Source: Synechococcus sp. CS-1330
GTDB lineage: Bacteria > Cyanobacteriota > Cyanobacteriia > PCC-6307 > Cyanobiaceae
NCBI GenBank assembly: GCA_025128025.1
Contig: JAHLYR010000007.1
Location: 1 to 64,000 of the forward strand
DNA length: 64,000 nucleotides
Direction: 5' to 3'
Below, one piece after another: positions 39,696 through 48,402 of the stretch (its first letter is position 1; each line of letters begins with the position of its first letter). Under the pieces are notes generated by a model, which was not told the DNA's origin, did not search any database, and saw nothing but the letters and a program-made list of their open reading frames with translations. A program made the translations under genes and the position numbers.

Positions 39696-40805
39696 GTGCC
39701 GCCCCTCACACCAAACCCCTGGCGCCCCTGGATGCAACGGGCCCTGCAGCTAGCTGAGCTGGGCGCCGGCCGCACCAGCCCCAACCCGCTGGTGGGAGCG
39801 GTGGTGCTCGATGCCAGCGGTTCGCTGGTGGGGGAGGGCTATCACGCCCGGGCCGGCGAAGCCCACGCCGAGGTGGGCGCCCTGGCCCAGGCGGGCGAGC
39901 GGGCGCGCGGCGGCACCCTGGTGGTGACCCTGGAGCCCTGCTGCCACCACGGCCGCACCCCCCCCTGCAGCCAGGCGGTGATCGCCGCCGGCATCGCCCG
40001 GGTGGTGGTGGCCATGGCCGATCCCAACCCCCAGGTAGCTGGGGGCGGCCTCGCCCAGCTGCAGGCCGCGGGCATCGAGGTGATCACCGGCGTAGCCGAG
40101 GCCGAGGCCCGCTGCCTCAACCGAGCCTTCATTCACCGCATCAGCAGCGGCCGCCCCTTGGGCATCCTCAAGTGGGCCATGGGCATCGATGGCCGCACCG
40201 CCCTGAGCAATGGCGCCAGCCAGTGGATCAGTGGCCCCGAGGCCCGCGCTTGGGTGCACCGGCTGCGGGCCGGCTGCGATGCGGTGATCGTTGGCGGCGG
40301 CACCGTGCGCGCCGACGACCCCCTACTCACCAGCCGCGGCCAACGCCAGCCCGAGCCGCTGCGGGTGGTGCTCAGCCGCCGCCTGGAGCTCCCCGCCGAG
40401 GCCAAGGTCTGGGATCAGAGCGCCGCCGCCACCCTGGTGGTGCATGGGCCAGAGGCTCCAGCCGCGGCCGCCGCCGCCCTGGATAAACGCGGCGTGCCCC
40501 GACTGGAGCTAGAGAGCTGCAGCCCCCGACTGCTGCTGGAGGCCTTGGCGCAGCGGGGCTGCAACCAGGTGCTCTGGGAATGCGGCCCCGAACTGGCCGC
40601 CGCCGCTTTAGCCGAGGGCTGCGTGCAGGAGCTGGCCGCCGTGATCGCCCCGAAGCTGATGGGCGGCCAGCCGGCCCGCACCCCCCTTGGTGAGCTGGGT
40701 TTCACAGCTATGGAGCAGGTGCGGAGCTGGCAGGCTCAAGCCCCCCAGCGCCTGGGCAGCGATCTGGTCTGGCAACTCAGCTCACCTGCAGAGCTGGAGC
40801 CATGA
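39696..40805 (+). CDS. ribD: Bifunctional riboflavin deaminase / reductase
   Basis: The 369-residue enzyme performs the second and third steps of riboflavin synthesis. The N-terminal deaminase domain has the zinc site AGEAHAEVGAL and LEPCCHHGRTPPCSQAV. The C-terminal NADPH reductase domain has LKWAMGIDGRTALSNGASQWISG in parts, GCDAVIVGGGTVRADDPLL and VLWECGPELAAAAL. The start is GTG at 39696, which gives a normal N-terminus (WMQRALQLAELGAGRTSPNP). The stop overlaps the mscS start by 4 nt. Confidence 0.96.
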   Translation: MPPLTPNPWRPWMQRALQLAELGAGRTSPNPLVGAVVLDASGSLVGEGYHARAGEAHAEVGALAQAGERARGGTLVVTLEPCCHHGRTPPCSQAVIAAGIARVVVAMADPNPQVAGGGLAQLQAAGIEVITGVAEAEARCLNRAFIHRISSGRPLGILKWAMGIDGRTALSNGASQWISGPEARAWVHRLRAGCDAVIVGGGTVRADDPLLTSRGQRQPEPLRVVLSRRLELPAEAKVWDQSAAATLVVHGPEAPAAAAAALDKRGVPRLELESCSPRLLLEALAQRGCNQVLWECGPELAAAALAEGCVQELAAVIAPKLMGGQPARTPLGELGFTAMEQVRSWQAQAPQRLGSDLVWQLSSPAELEP

Positions 40806-41821
40806 TCGCCACAAACCTGCCCTTCGATCTGCAGCTTCCCCTAGCGGGAGTGTTGCTGGCCCTGGGCACCTGGCTGCTGCTGGACCGGCTCGGCAGGCGC
40901 TGCCGCAGCGGCTCCCTCGGGCAAGCCCTGCTACTGAGCGGGCGAGTCAGCCTGGCGGGCACGGTGTTGCTCAGCAGTGCGGGCTGGTGGCTGGCGGGCT
41001 TGGAGGTGCGCAATCTGCTGCTCACCATCGGCGTGATTTGGACCCTGCTGCGCTGGCGCGGCGAACTCAAACAGCGCGCCGAGCACTACGCCGCCCAGTT
41101 GCTGCCACATCTCTCCAGCAAGGATCAGCTGTTCCTATTCGACGTGCTCGACAAGCTGCTGACCACAGCAGCCCTGCTGGTGGTGCTGGTCATGGCCCTA
41201 GATCTGCTGGGTGTGTCGGCGGGAGTGCTGATCACCGCAGGGGGCTTTGGAGCAGCGGCCCTGGGCTTCGGCGCCCGCACCATCGTGGAAAACGGCCTCA
41301 GTGGCTTGAGCCTCTACGTCAACCGCCCCTTCGTGCTCGGCGACACCATCAACCTGCCCGGCCTGAATTTGCTTGGCACGGTCGAGCAGGTGGGCTGGTT
41401 TTACACCGAGCTGCGCGATCCGGAACGCCAGCGCATTTATGTGCCGAATGGGGTGTTCACGAGCCAAGCAATCCTGAACCTGGCCCAGATCGACAACCGC
41501 CGCATCTGGATCGAATTCGGCCTCAGCTACGCCGACCGGGAGCGCGTCGCCACGATCACCCAAAACCTGGAGCAGCGCCTCTCAAACTTGCCCGGCCTAG
41601 ACCCCGCCAAGGATCAGCTAGCCCACTTCGTTGGCTACGGCGAGTCCAGCCTCCAGCTGCGCCTGCTCTGCTACGCCGCCAGCAGCGATATCCACGCTGC
41701 CTGGGCCCTGCGGCAGCAAGCCCTGCTGTTGATCGGCGAGGTGGTGGAGCAGGCCGGTGGCTCGATGCCCTTCCCCACCAGGCTGCTCATACGAGCTCCG
41801 GATGCAACGGATCACCCTTGA
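40802..41821 (+). CDS. Small-conductance mechanosensitive channel (MscS family)
   Basis: The 339-residue membrane protein has four N-terminal hydrophobic segments and the MscS pore helix GVLITAGGFGAAALGFGARTIVENGLSGL (in parts), rich in the Gly/Ala packing that lines the channel. The beta domain follows (VNRPFVLGDTINLPG, GTVEQVGWFYTELRD, RIYVPNGVFTSQAILNL) and then the alpha/beta cage end. It would release solutes on hypo-osmotic shock. It is coupled to ribD by a 4-nt overlap and is convergent with, and overlaps by 35 nt, the DUF427 gene. Confidence 0.92.
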   Translation: MIATNLPFDLQLPLAGVLLALGTWLLLDRLGRRCRSGSLGQALLLSGRVSLAGTVLLSSAGWWLAGLEVRNLLLTIGVIWTLLRWRGELKQRAEHYAAQLLPHLSSKDQLFLFDVLDKLLTTAALLVVLVMALDLLGVSAGVLITAGGFGAAALGFGARTIVENGLSGLSLYVNRPFVLGDTINLPGLNLLGTVEQVGWFYTELRDPERQRIYVPNGVFTSQAILNLAQIDNRRIWIEFGLSYADRERVATITQNLEQRLSNLPGLDPAKDQLAHFVGYGESSLQLRLLCYAASSDIHAAWALRQQALLLIGEVVEQAGGSMPFPTRLLIRAPDATDHP

Positions 41822-42275
41822 ACGGACCCTGCACCTGGGAGGTGATCCAGCCGCCGTAGAAGCCGCCGGGCTGGGGCCGCACGGGTTCACCATCCAGCCA
41901 GCAACCGTCCATCAAGGCCGGGTATACCGCAAACCAACCGGCCAAAGCAGCAAAGGCCTGGGTGGGTTCGGGGTAGGTCCACACCGCCCGCCGCAGCCGG
42001 CGCTCGGCCGGGCCACCGCCATCCAGCACCACATCGAAGTAGAGCGCCACTCCCTTCCACTCGCAAAAACTGGCGCCGCTGCTGGGCACAAGCAGCTCCT
42101 GGCGCACCGCCTCAGGCGGCAGGTAGTAGGTGGGTGGGTGAAAGGTTTCCAGCACCCGCAAACTGCGCCGGCTCTCGGCCAGAAGCTGGCCCAGGGCCTC
42201 AACCCGCACCAGCTGGCAGCTCTCCATCAGGGCCGGTGGGCGGGGGTAGGCGCCTACCTGCTCAGGGACTGCCAT
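41787..42275 (-). CDS. DUF427-family protein
   Basis: The 162-residue protein carries the DUF427 signature twice-repeated sheet: FHPPTYYLPPEAVRQELL, ASFCEWKGVALYFDV, AVWTYPEP and the C-terminal LDGEPVRPQPGGFYGGWITSQVQGPFKG (in parts). The family is widespread in bacteria with no proven function. The gene is the last of a three-gene operon with a Nif11-like gene and an SRAP gene (1-nt and 4-nt overlaps). Confidence 0.9.
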   Translation of the reverse strand: MAVPEQVGAYPRPPALMESCQLVRVEALGQLLAESRRSLRVLETFHPPTYYLPPEAVRQELLVPSSGASFCEWKGVALYFDVVLDGGGPAERRLRRAVWTYPEPTQAFAALAGWFAVYPALMDGCWLDGEPVRPQPGGFYGGWITSQVQGPFKGDPLHPELV

Positions 42276-42520
42276 CAGGAGTAGATGAAATTGCGCAACC
42301 GCCGGCCTTCAGCGCCAGCCCGCTCCTGCAGCTCCGCATCGCTGAGGCTGGACTCCTGCCGCTGCTGCGCGGCGATCACATCAGCCTCCTCAAGGGCATA
42401 GCCAGCGCCGCGGGCCAGTTCCAGAAAGTCCTGCAGTTCCAAGGGCTCCGCTAGCTGGGTCGCCAGCTGGGGCGATTGGCGGGCATGGGCCAAAAAAGCA
42501 TCAAGGCGCTCGAGGCTCAC
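42275..42520 (-). CDS. Nif11-like domain protein
   Basis: The 81-residue protein has the Nif11 helix pattern: LDAFLAHARQSPQLATQLAEP, FLELARGAGYALEEADVIAAQQRQ, SDAELQERAGAEGRRLRNFI. In picocyanobacteria this fold is often the leader of peptide natural-product precursors. Here there is no Gly-Gly cleavage site and no Cys/Ser/Thr-rich core, and no modification enzyme is near. It is therefore a stand-alone Nif11 protein rather than a typical precursor. It overlaps SRAP upstream by 4 nt and DUF427 downstream by 1 nt. Confidence 0.82.
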   Translation of the reverse strand: MSLERLDAFLAHARQSPQLATQLAEPLELQDFLELARGAGYALEEADVIAAQQRQESSLSDAELQERAGAEGRRLRNFIYS

Positions 42521-43155
42521 AGGTCCAGTTCCAACTGCGGTTGGTCTAGCGCCATCGCTGCCCCATCGGCCTGCCAGTCGCCCCCATCCCAGGGCAGCAG
42601 CAGTGGTTCAAGGGCCCGCAGGCCATGGCCATCGGTGGGCTCGAGCCAAGCCTGCTCCAGGCCGTTGGGAATCACCACCGGCATGCGCCGGTGGATTGGC
42701 GCCACCAGGGCATTGGGGGCGGTGGTGAGCACACAGCAGCTGTCGAGCTCGCTGCCATCGGGGCCGATCCAGCGCTCCCAGAGGCCGGCAAGCCAAAACA
42801 GATCGCCATCGCGGCGCCGCAGCCACTGGCCCTGCTCCCAAAAAGCATCAGCAGGAATCAAACAACGGCGATGGCGCCAGGCGGCGCGAAAGCTGGGCTT
42901 GAAGGCCACCGTCTCGGCGCGGGCATGCAGGCAGCGGTGGGCGGTGGCGGGATCCTTAACCCAGTCGGGCAGCAGCCCCCAAAGGGCTAGCCCCACCTGC
43001 AGCTGGCCATTTTCCTGGCGCTGGATCAGCAGGGGTTCGCCGGGGAGCACTTGCAGGCGCGGCGCGTAGTGGGCCGCCAGACCGGGCGGCAGAGGGCCCT
43101 GCAAGCGGGGCTGCAGGCGATCGAAGCCAGCGCAGAGTGAATAGCGACCACACAT
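42517..43155 (-). CDS. SRAP-domain DNA-protein crosslink protein (YedK/HMCES)
   Basis: The 212-residue protein starts MCGRYSLC, placing the catalytic Cys at position 2 after Met removal. This Cys forms a thiazolidine crosslink with abasic sites in single-stranded DNA. Other SRAP marks are ALWGLLPDWVKD, HARAETVAFKPSFRAAWRHRRCLIPADAFWEQ (in parts), LAGLWERW and LTTAPNALVAPIHRRMPVVI, which includes the His of the active site. Upstream in-frame codons would hide Cys2, so this start is secure. It heads the SRAP-Nif11-DUF427 operon and is divergent from ftsH. Confidence 0.94.
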   Translation of the reverse strand: MCGRYSLCAGFDRLQPRLQGPLPPGLAAHYAPRLQVLPGEPLLIQRQENGQLQVGLALWGLLPDWVKDPATAHRCLHARAETVAFKPSFRAAWRHRRCLIPADAFWEQGQWLRRRDGDLFWLAGLWERWIGPDGSELDSCCVLTTAPNALVAPIHRRMPVVIPNGLEQAWLEPTDGHGLRALEPLLLPWDGGDWQADGAAMALDQPQLELDL

Positions 43156-43250
43156 AGCTGGATTGGGTCCTCGTACGGATCTCCCAACCCGCCGCCGAAA
43201 CGACCAGGGGACCACAGCCCTAGTTTGGTTGCACCTTTGGCTGCCGCACC

Positions 43251-45110
43251 ATGGCGATCCGCCAGGACGACAACCGCCCTAACCGCCGCTTCGGAATCAT
43301 CAACCTGGTGTTGATCGGTTTTGGTGTGCTGCTGCTGTTCAGCAACTTCCTGCCCAATCCAGCCGCCCAGGTGCCACGGGTGCCCTACTCCCTGTTCATC
43401 GATCAGGTGAACAGCAGCAACGTCAAACGGGCTTACATCACCTCAGACCAGATCCGCTACGAGCTCAAGGAGCCCGAAGAGGAGGGCGCTCCCACAGTTC
43501 TCTCCACCACGCCGATCTTCGACATGGATCTGCCCCAACGGCTGGAATCGCACGGGGTTGAGTTCGCCGCCGCGCCCCCCCAGAAGCCCAGCTTCCTCAC
43601 CACCGCCTTGAGCTGGGTGGTGCCGCCGCTGATCTTCATCCTGGTGCTTCAGTTCTTTGCCCGCCGCCAGATGGGCGGTGGCGCCCAGGGAGCATTGAGC
43701 TTCACCAAGAGCAAAGCCAAGGTTTATGTGCCCGATGAGGAATCAAGGGTCACCTTTGCCGACGTAGCTGGCGTGGATGAGGCCAAGGCCGAGCTGGCAG
43801 AGATCGTTGACTTCCTTAAAAAACCCGAGCGCTACGCCGCCATCGGCGCCCGCATACCCAAGGGTGTGCTGTTGGTGGGCCCTCCAGGCACGGGCAAAAC
43901 CCTCCTATCCAAGGCGGTGGCAGGTGAGGCCGGCGTGGCCTTCTTCATCATTTCCGGCTCCGAATTCGTGGAGCTGTTCGTGGGTGCTGGAGCTGCGCGA
44001 GTGCGCGATCTATTTGAAGAAGCCAAGAAAAAAGCTCCCTGCATCATCTTTATCGACGAGCTCGATGCCATCGGCAAGAGCCGTTCCGGCTCGATGGGTG
44101 TGGTCGGCGGCAACGACGAACGTGAGCAGACCCTCAACCAGCTGCTCACGGAGATGGATGGCTTTGCCGGCCAGGACAAACCGGTGATTGTGCTGGCTGC
44201 AACCAACCAACCCGAAACCCTTGATGCCGCGCTGCTGCGGCCAGGTCGTTTCGACCGCCAGGTGCTGGTGGATCGACCCGACCTGTCAGGGCGCAAGCTG
44301 ATTCTGGAGATCTACGCCAAGAAGGTAAAGCTCTCCAGCGCAGTCGATCTCGACAAGATTGCCCAAGCCACCAGCGGCTTTGCCGGCGCTGACCTGGCCA
44401 ACCTCGTTAACGAAGCAGCCCTGCTCGCCGCCCGCTCCTATCGCACCGAGGTGGAGCAAGGCGACCTCAACGAGGCGATTGAGCGCGTGGTGGCTGGTCT
44501 GGAGAAGAAGAGCCGAGTGCTGCAACCCGATGAGAAGAAAGTGGTGGCGTACCACGAAGTCGGCCACGCAATCGTGGGACACCTAATGCCAGGCGGCAGC
44601 AAGGTGGCCAAGATCTCGATCGTGCCCCGCGGCATGAGCGCCCTGGGCTACACCCTGCAGCTGCCCACCGAAGAGCGCTTCCTCAATTCCAAGGAAGACC
44701 TCGAGGGTCAAATTGCCACCTTGCTTGGCGGCCGCAGCGCTGAAGAGGTGGTGTTTGGTGAGGTCACAACCGGCGCCGCCAACGACTTGCAACGCGCCAC
44801 CGACATCGCCGAGCAGATGGTGGGCACCTTCGGTATGAGCGAAACCCTCGGCCCCCTGGCCTACGACAAGCAGGGCGGCAGCCGCTTCCTCGGTGGCAAC
44901 AACAACCCCCGCCGAGTGGTGAGTGACGCCACGGCCCAAGCGATCGATAAGGAGGTTCGCTCCTTAGTAGACAACGCCCATAACAAGGCGCTAGCGATCC
45001 TGAACCACAACCGGGGGCTGCTCGAATCGATCTCCGAGAAGATCCTCGAAAAGGAGGTGATCGAAGGCGACGACCTCAAGGAGCTGCTTGCAAGCAGCGT
45101 CATGCCCTAG
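43251..45110 (+). CDS. ftsH: ATP-dependent zinc metalloprotease FtsH
   Basis: The 619-residue membrane protease degrades damaged membrane proteins, in cyanobacteria including photodamaged D1. It has a membrane helix near residues 15-35 ([16 protein letters not shown]), a lumenal domain, a second helix near 120-140, the AAA module ([47 protein letters not shown]) and the zinc site [10 protein letters not shown] near residue 434. Length and order are normal. Which of the four cyanobacterial paralogues it is cannot be decided here. argF starts 10 nt downstream. Confidence 0.97.
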   Translation: MAIRQDDNRPNRRFGIINLVLIGFGVLLLFSNFLPNPAAQVPRVPYSLFIDQVNSSNVKRAYITSDQIRYELKEPEEEGAPTVLSTTPIFDMDLPQRLESHGVEFAAAPPQKPSFLTTALSWVVPPLIFILVLQFFARRQMGGGAQGALSFTKSKAKVYVPDEESRVTFADVAGVDEAKAELAEIVDFLKKPERYAAIGARIPKGVLLVGPPGTGKTLLSKAVAGEAGVAFFIISGSEFVELFVGAGAARVRDLFEEAKKKAPCIIFIDELDAIGKSRSGSMGVVGGNDEREQTLNQLLTEMDGFAGQDKPVIVLAATNQPETLDAALLRPGRFDRQVLVDRPDLSGRKLILEIYAKKVKLSSAVDLDKIAQATSGFAGADLANLVNEAALLAARSYRTEVEQGDLNEAIERVVAGLEKKSRVLQPDEKKVVAYHEVGHAIVGHLMPGGSKVAKISIVPRGMSALGYTLQLPTEERFLNSKEDLEGQIATLLGGRSAEEVVFGEVTTGAANDLQRATDIAEQMVGTFGMSETLGPLAYDKQGGSRFLGGNNNPRRVVSDATAQAIDKEVRSLVDNAHNKALAILNHNRGLLESISEKILEKEVIEGDDLKELLASSVMP

Positions 45111-45120
45111 GAGTTGAGCC

Positions 45121-46074
45121 ATGGCTGCCATCAGTGCCTATCCGCCCCTAGCAGAGCTGCGCGGGCGGGACCTGCTCTCCTCGGCCGATCTCAACGGCGA
45201 ACAGACCCAGGCCCTGCTGCAGTTGGCGTCCGACCTAAAGGCCGGCAGCAACCCCGTTGATTTAGGCGGCAAAACCCTCGGACTGATCTTCAGCAAGGCC
45301 TCCACCCGCACTCGGGTGAGCTTCTCGGTGGCCATGGCCAGGCTTGGGGGCCAAACCATCGACCTCAATCCCCAGGTGAGCCAGGTGGGGCGCGGTGAGC
45401 CGGTGGCAGATACGGCGCGGGTGCTGAGCCGCTATGTGGATGCCCTGGCGATCCGCACCTTCGCCCAGGACGAACTCAAGGAGTACGCCCACTGGGCCAG
45501 GATCCCGGTAATCAATGCCCTCACCGACCTGGAGCACCCCTGCCAGGCCCTCGCCGACTACCTGACTCTGCAGGAGGCCTTCGGAGCAGTGGAGGGCCTG
45601 ACCCTCAGCTACGTGGGCGACGGCAACAACGTGGCCCACTCGTTGATGCTCTGCGGCGCCCTGCTCGGGGTGAATGTGCGCATCGGCTGCCCGGTGGGAT
45701 TTGAACCCAATGCAGCCGTGCTTGAGCAGTCACGCCGCCTCGCGGCTGCTCGCGGGTCCGAGGTGGCGGTGCTGCACGAGCCGGTGGCTGCCGTGCGCGG
45801 CGCCCACGCCCTTTACACAGATGTGTGGGCCTCGATGGGGCAGGAGGAGGAAAAGGCAGAGCGGCAGAGGGCTTTCGCCGGCTGGTGCCTCAACGAAGAG
45901 CTGGTGGCAGAAGCAGATCCAAGCGCAATCGTGCTGCACTGCCTGCCAGCTTATCGCGGCCTTGAAATCAGCGCCGGTGCCATGGAAGGCAGCTCCAGCC
46001 GCATATTTGACCAGGCCGAAAACCGCCTCCACGCCCAACAAGCCCTACTGGCAGCCCTACTCGGCGGCACCTGA
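45121..46074 (+). CDS. argF: Ornithine carbamoyltransferase
   Basis: The 317-residue enzyme makes citrulline from ornithine and carbamoyl phosphate. Motifs are FSKASTRTRVSFSVAMARLGG (carbamoyl phosphate loop), VDALAIRTFAQDEL, LEHPCQALADYLTL, SYVGDGNNVAHSLM, DVWASMGQE and LHCLPAYRG (the Cys-Leu-Pro ornithine loop). The length is standard. It lies between ftsH and lexA on the same strand, 10 nt and 52 nt away. Confidence 0.97.
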   Translation: MAAISAYPPLAELRGRDLLSSADLNGEQTQALLQLASDLKAGSNPVDLGGKTLGLIFSKASTRTRVSFSVAMARLGGQTIDLNPQVSQVGRGEPVADTARVLSRYVDALAIRTFAQDELKEYAHWARIPVINALTDLEHPCQALADYLTLQEAFGAVEGLTLSYVGDGNNVAHSLMLCGALLGVNVRIGCPVGFEPNAAVLEQSRRLAAARGSEVAVLHEPVAAVRGAHALYTDVWASMGQEEEKAERQRAFAGWCLNEELVAEADPSAIVLHCLPAYRGLEISAGAMEGSSSRIFDQAENRLHAQQALLAALLGGT

Positions 46075-46097
46075 GCTGGACAAACAGGCCGCGAGGC

Positions 46098-46111
46098 GGT
46101 ACATCTGTATC
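46098..46111 (+). promoter_or_regulatory. Candidate LexA box before lexA
   Basis: GGTACATCTGTATC differs at one position (T for C at base 13) from the cyanobacterial LexA consensus RGTACNNNDGTWCB as I recall it. It lies 16-29 nt before the lexA start, where a bound repressor would block the promoter or initiation. Autoregulation would follow from this. Confidence 0.5.
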
Positions 46112-46126
46112 AGCGATGTAGCGTCC

Positions 46127-46780
46127 GTGTCCCCTTCCAGCCACAACCAAACCAACCACAGCCCGGCCAACCAAGACCAGCAAGAGCTCTCCTCTGCCCA
46201 GCAAGAGCTATACGACTGGCTTAGCGACTACATCGGCAGCAACCGTCACAGCCCCTCCATCCGCCAAATGATGGAAGCGATGGGGCTGCGCTCTCCAGCG
46301 CCGATCCAGAGCCGTCTGCGCCACCTGCAGCAAAAGGGCTGGATCACCTGGCAAGAGGGCCAAGCCCGCACCCTGCAACTCCTAGGCGGCATGGCCAGCG
46401 GCATCCCAGTGCTCGGCGCCGTGGCCGCCGGCGGCTTGGTTGAAACCTTCGACGACATCCAGGAGCGCCTCGACCTGGCCCCCGTGCTCGATACCCGCGG
46501 CCTTTTTGCACTCACCGTTAACGGCGATTCAATGGTGGACGCCCACATCGCCGACGGGGACGTGGTGCTGCTCGAGCCCGTCAGCGACCCGAGCCGGCTC
46601 AAAGCAGGCACGATTGTCAGCGCCCTGGTGCCCGGCAGTGGCACCACCTTGAAGCACTTCCATCGCAGCGGCGCCACGGTGACCCTGGAAGCAGCCAACC
46701 CCGCCTATGCCCCGATCGTTCTCCCAGCCGACCAGGTAACGGTGCAGGGCAAGCTAGTGGCCGTCTGGCGCCAGGTCTAA
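46127..46780 (+). CDS. lexA: LexA repressor
   Basis: The 217-residue protein has an N-terminal winged helix (QQELYDWLSDYIGSNRHSPSIRQMMEAMGL in parts) and a C-terminal S24 peptidase domain. The self-cleavage site is intact (GAVAAGGLVE, Ala-Gly), as are the catalytic serine (VNGDSMVDAHIADGDVV) and lysine (GTTLKHFHR). It can therefore in principle undergo RecA-stimulated autolysis, unlike some cyanobacterial LexA proteins that have lost these residues. The start is GTG at 46127; upstream in-frame codons run through the LexA-like box and into argF. Confidence 0.95.
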   Translation: MSPSSHNQTNHSPANQDQQELSSAQQELYDWLSDYIGSNRHSPSIRQMMEAMGLRSPAPIQSRLRHLQQKGWITWQEGQARTLQLLGGMASGIPVLGAVAAGGLVETFDDIQERLDLAPVLDTRGLFALTVNGDSMVDAHIADGDVVLLEPVSDPSRLKAGTIVSALVPGSGTTLKHFHRSGATVTLEAANPAYAPIVLPADQVTVQGKLVAVWRQV

Positions 46781-46867
46781 ACGGGTGGCGTTGTAAGCTC
46801 ATTAAGCGTCAGGCAAGGCCACAAACCAAGCGGAATGACCAGCATTCCGTTGCCATGACGTCCTATC

Positions 46868-46940
46868 GGGGCCATAGCTCAGCTGGTAGAGCACCTGCAT
46901 GGCATGCAGGGGGTCAGCGGTTCGAATCCGCTTGGCTCCA
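46868..46940 (+). tRNA. tRNA-Ala (anticodon GGC)
   Basis: The 73-nt sequence folds as a full cloverleaf: acceptor GGGGCCA / TGGCTCC, D arm with AGCTCAGCTGGTAGAGC, anticodon stem CCTGC / GCAGG around loop ATGGCAT (anticodon GGC), short variable loop and T arm with GGTTCGAATCC. The discriminator is A and the CCA end is not encoded. It is the left border of the accessory region and a typical integration target. Confidence 0.97.
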
Positions 46941-46948
46941 TTAATAGA

Positions 46949-46972
46949 CCCCCTCTCCTGGAGGGGGTTTTT
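46949..46972 (+). terminator. Rho-independent terminator of tRNA-Ala
   Basis: A 7-bp stem CCCCCTC / GAGGGGG with a TCCTG loop is followed by five T, 8 nt after the tRNA. Confidence 0.9.
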
Positions 46973-47176
46973 AGTGCCTGATCGTCAGGCCGCCTGGGAC
47001 CCTCGCAAGAGCCTGGGCGCATTTTCTCTGGGCACAGCCCACTGGGCGCAGCTTGATAGAAACCGCTCGCGGCACCCGCAGAGACTCAGGGCGCCAGGGA
47101 GCCCGAACCATCGCAGCCCCCAACCGGGAGGAGGCCCCAAGGAGTCCCGGACGACTCAACAAAGGAAAACCAAGCG

Positions 47177-47482
47177 ATGACCGCAAGAGACGCCTCCATG
47201 GGGCAGAGAGGGGTCTCGAACGTCCAGCTTAACGTCAGGATCAGACAGGAGCTGGCCGATCAACTCCGGCAACACGCGGAAGAACTCCACAGCAACACCG
47301 GGACCCTGGTTTCCCAGGCCATCGAGCAACTGCTGACTCAGGACGAGCAAGGACGCCAGGGAGACCACGAACAACGACTGCTGAACCTTGAGAGGCGGCT
47401 TCACGCCCTAGAGAACCAACTCCACCAGAAAGAAGGGGGCTCTAGGGTCCATCCAGTGCTGGAGCGCAGCGCGGCTCAGTGA
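47177..47482 (+). CDS. Ribbon-helix-helix protein with coiled coil
   Basis: The 101-residue protein has a ribbon-helix-helix pattern (VQLNVRIRQELADQLRQHAEELHSNTGTLVSQAIEQLLT in parts), then a charged coiled coil (HEQRLLNLERRLHALENQLHQ). This suggests a small dimeric DNA-binding protein like a plasmid or island repressor. AAGGAAA lies before the ATG. Its 3' end overlaps the opening of the integrase remnant, a common layout in integrative elements. Confidence 0.68.
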   Translation: MTARDASMGQRGVSNVQLNVRIRQELADQLRQHAEELHSNTGTLVSQAIEQLLTQDEQGRQGDHEQRLLNLERRLHALENQLHQKEGGSRVHPVLERSAAQ

Positions 47483-47877
47483 AGCGTTGGCCCAGACGTG
47501 GGCGGATGTAGCCGGGGGAAAGGTGACCTACCGACGCGCCAACACGAAAACCAAGACGACTCGCCAGATGCCTCAGAGCGAAACCCTCCGGGCCGAACTG
47601 GAGTCCTTCCGCCAGTCCTTGGATGAGCTAGATGGCCATCGACAACATCACCAATGAGTCGACAGGCAGCAGAAAAGCCCTGAGGCAAACCTGCAGCAGG
47701 ATTGCGCTGGAGGGCGTGAGCCTCCACTCATTCCGTCGAACTGCAGCCCAGGATGCAGTGGATCGTGGGCTGCCCCTGCATGTAGTCCAGGCCTTGACAG
47801 GGCACAAGAGCATGGGATCGCTGGGGGGATACGTGCAGCCGAGTGATTCGCAGGTATTGGCAGCTATCGGAGCTTGA
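47436..47877 (+). pseudogene. Tyrosine recombinase (integrase) remnant, frameshifted
   Basis: The first open frame reads SAARLSEALAQTWADV, VTYRRANTKTKTTRQMPQ and AELESFRQSLDELDGHR, the catalytic-core part of a phage-type integrase including the first catalytic Arg, and ends at a TGA at 47655-47657. A second frame (47632-47877) continues with RKALRQTCSRIALEGVSLHSFRRTAAQDAVDRGLPLHVVQALTGHKSMGSLGGY in parts. It holds the His-x-x-Arg box and the Tyr. The N-terminal DNA-binding part is missing. A one-base change near 47640-47655 would rejoin the frames. The element is therefore probably immobile. Confidence 0.85.
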
Positions 47878-48402
47878 AGCCGCGGCGAACCCACAGTGGG
47901 ACGAGTGTGAAGAGAACCTGGCGCACGCTCCCCCAGTCGCGCTCAAGCCCTCCGGGCCGGCCGGTTCGGGATAAAAGCACGAGGATTTGACTTAGATAAA
48001 TTGGGACACTAGGTTTATCTGAATACAGAGGACAGGAGAGCCAGGTCATTACAGGTATTTTGAAAAATGCTGCTATTAGTCAATAGCAATGAGGCTGCCG
48101 ATCGTTAAGCGAAGAAGATCGAGCAAGAGCCCTTGGCTGTTCTGGGATTTACCAGCGAAAGGATTAAACTGAATGACTATGGTGATGTCAATTTTTTTTC
48201 GGAGAATGGCTGCCAACAACTAGATAGTGCGGAACCCACAATCCCGATTTCCTGAAACAGTCACTGGGTGGATCTGGCGCCATATCCCAAGCCGAAAGAA
48301 ACATTCGAATGCCCGTAAAGAGCAGCGGTCATTCTGGCAGGATTGGTATATGTAGCCGACAAGGAAGGGCTGGCCAGCACAGCTCAAGACGCGGTCCTTG
48401 AC
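47878..48402 (+). other. Gene-poor AT-rich stretch
   Basis: This 525-nt stretch changes from GC-rich to clearly AT-rich near 47990 and has no convincing gene. An unstarted open stretch at 48109-48255 reads AKKIEQEPLAVLGFTSERIKL, then NDYGDVNFFSENGCQQL, which looks like a protein fragment that I cannot assign. A run of eight T lies near 48190. It is best read as decayed foreign DNA. Confidence 0.5.

Noticed and set aside
40687-41859. 390-codon plus-strand frame overlapping ribD and mscS
   Set aside because: Arg/Pro/Ala-rich shadow of the mscS frame, with no hydrophobic or conserved segments.
42275-42520. Ribosomally made peptide (RiPP) cluster
   Set aside because: The Nif11-like protein has no cleavage motif or core peptide, and no lanthionine synthetase or other maturation enzyme is in the window.
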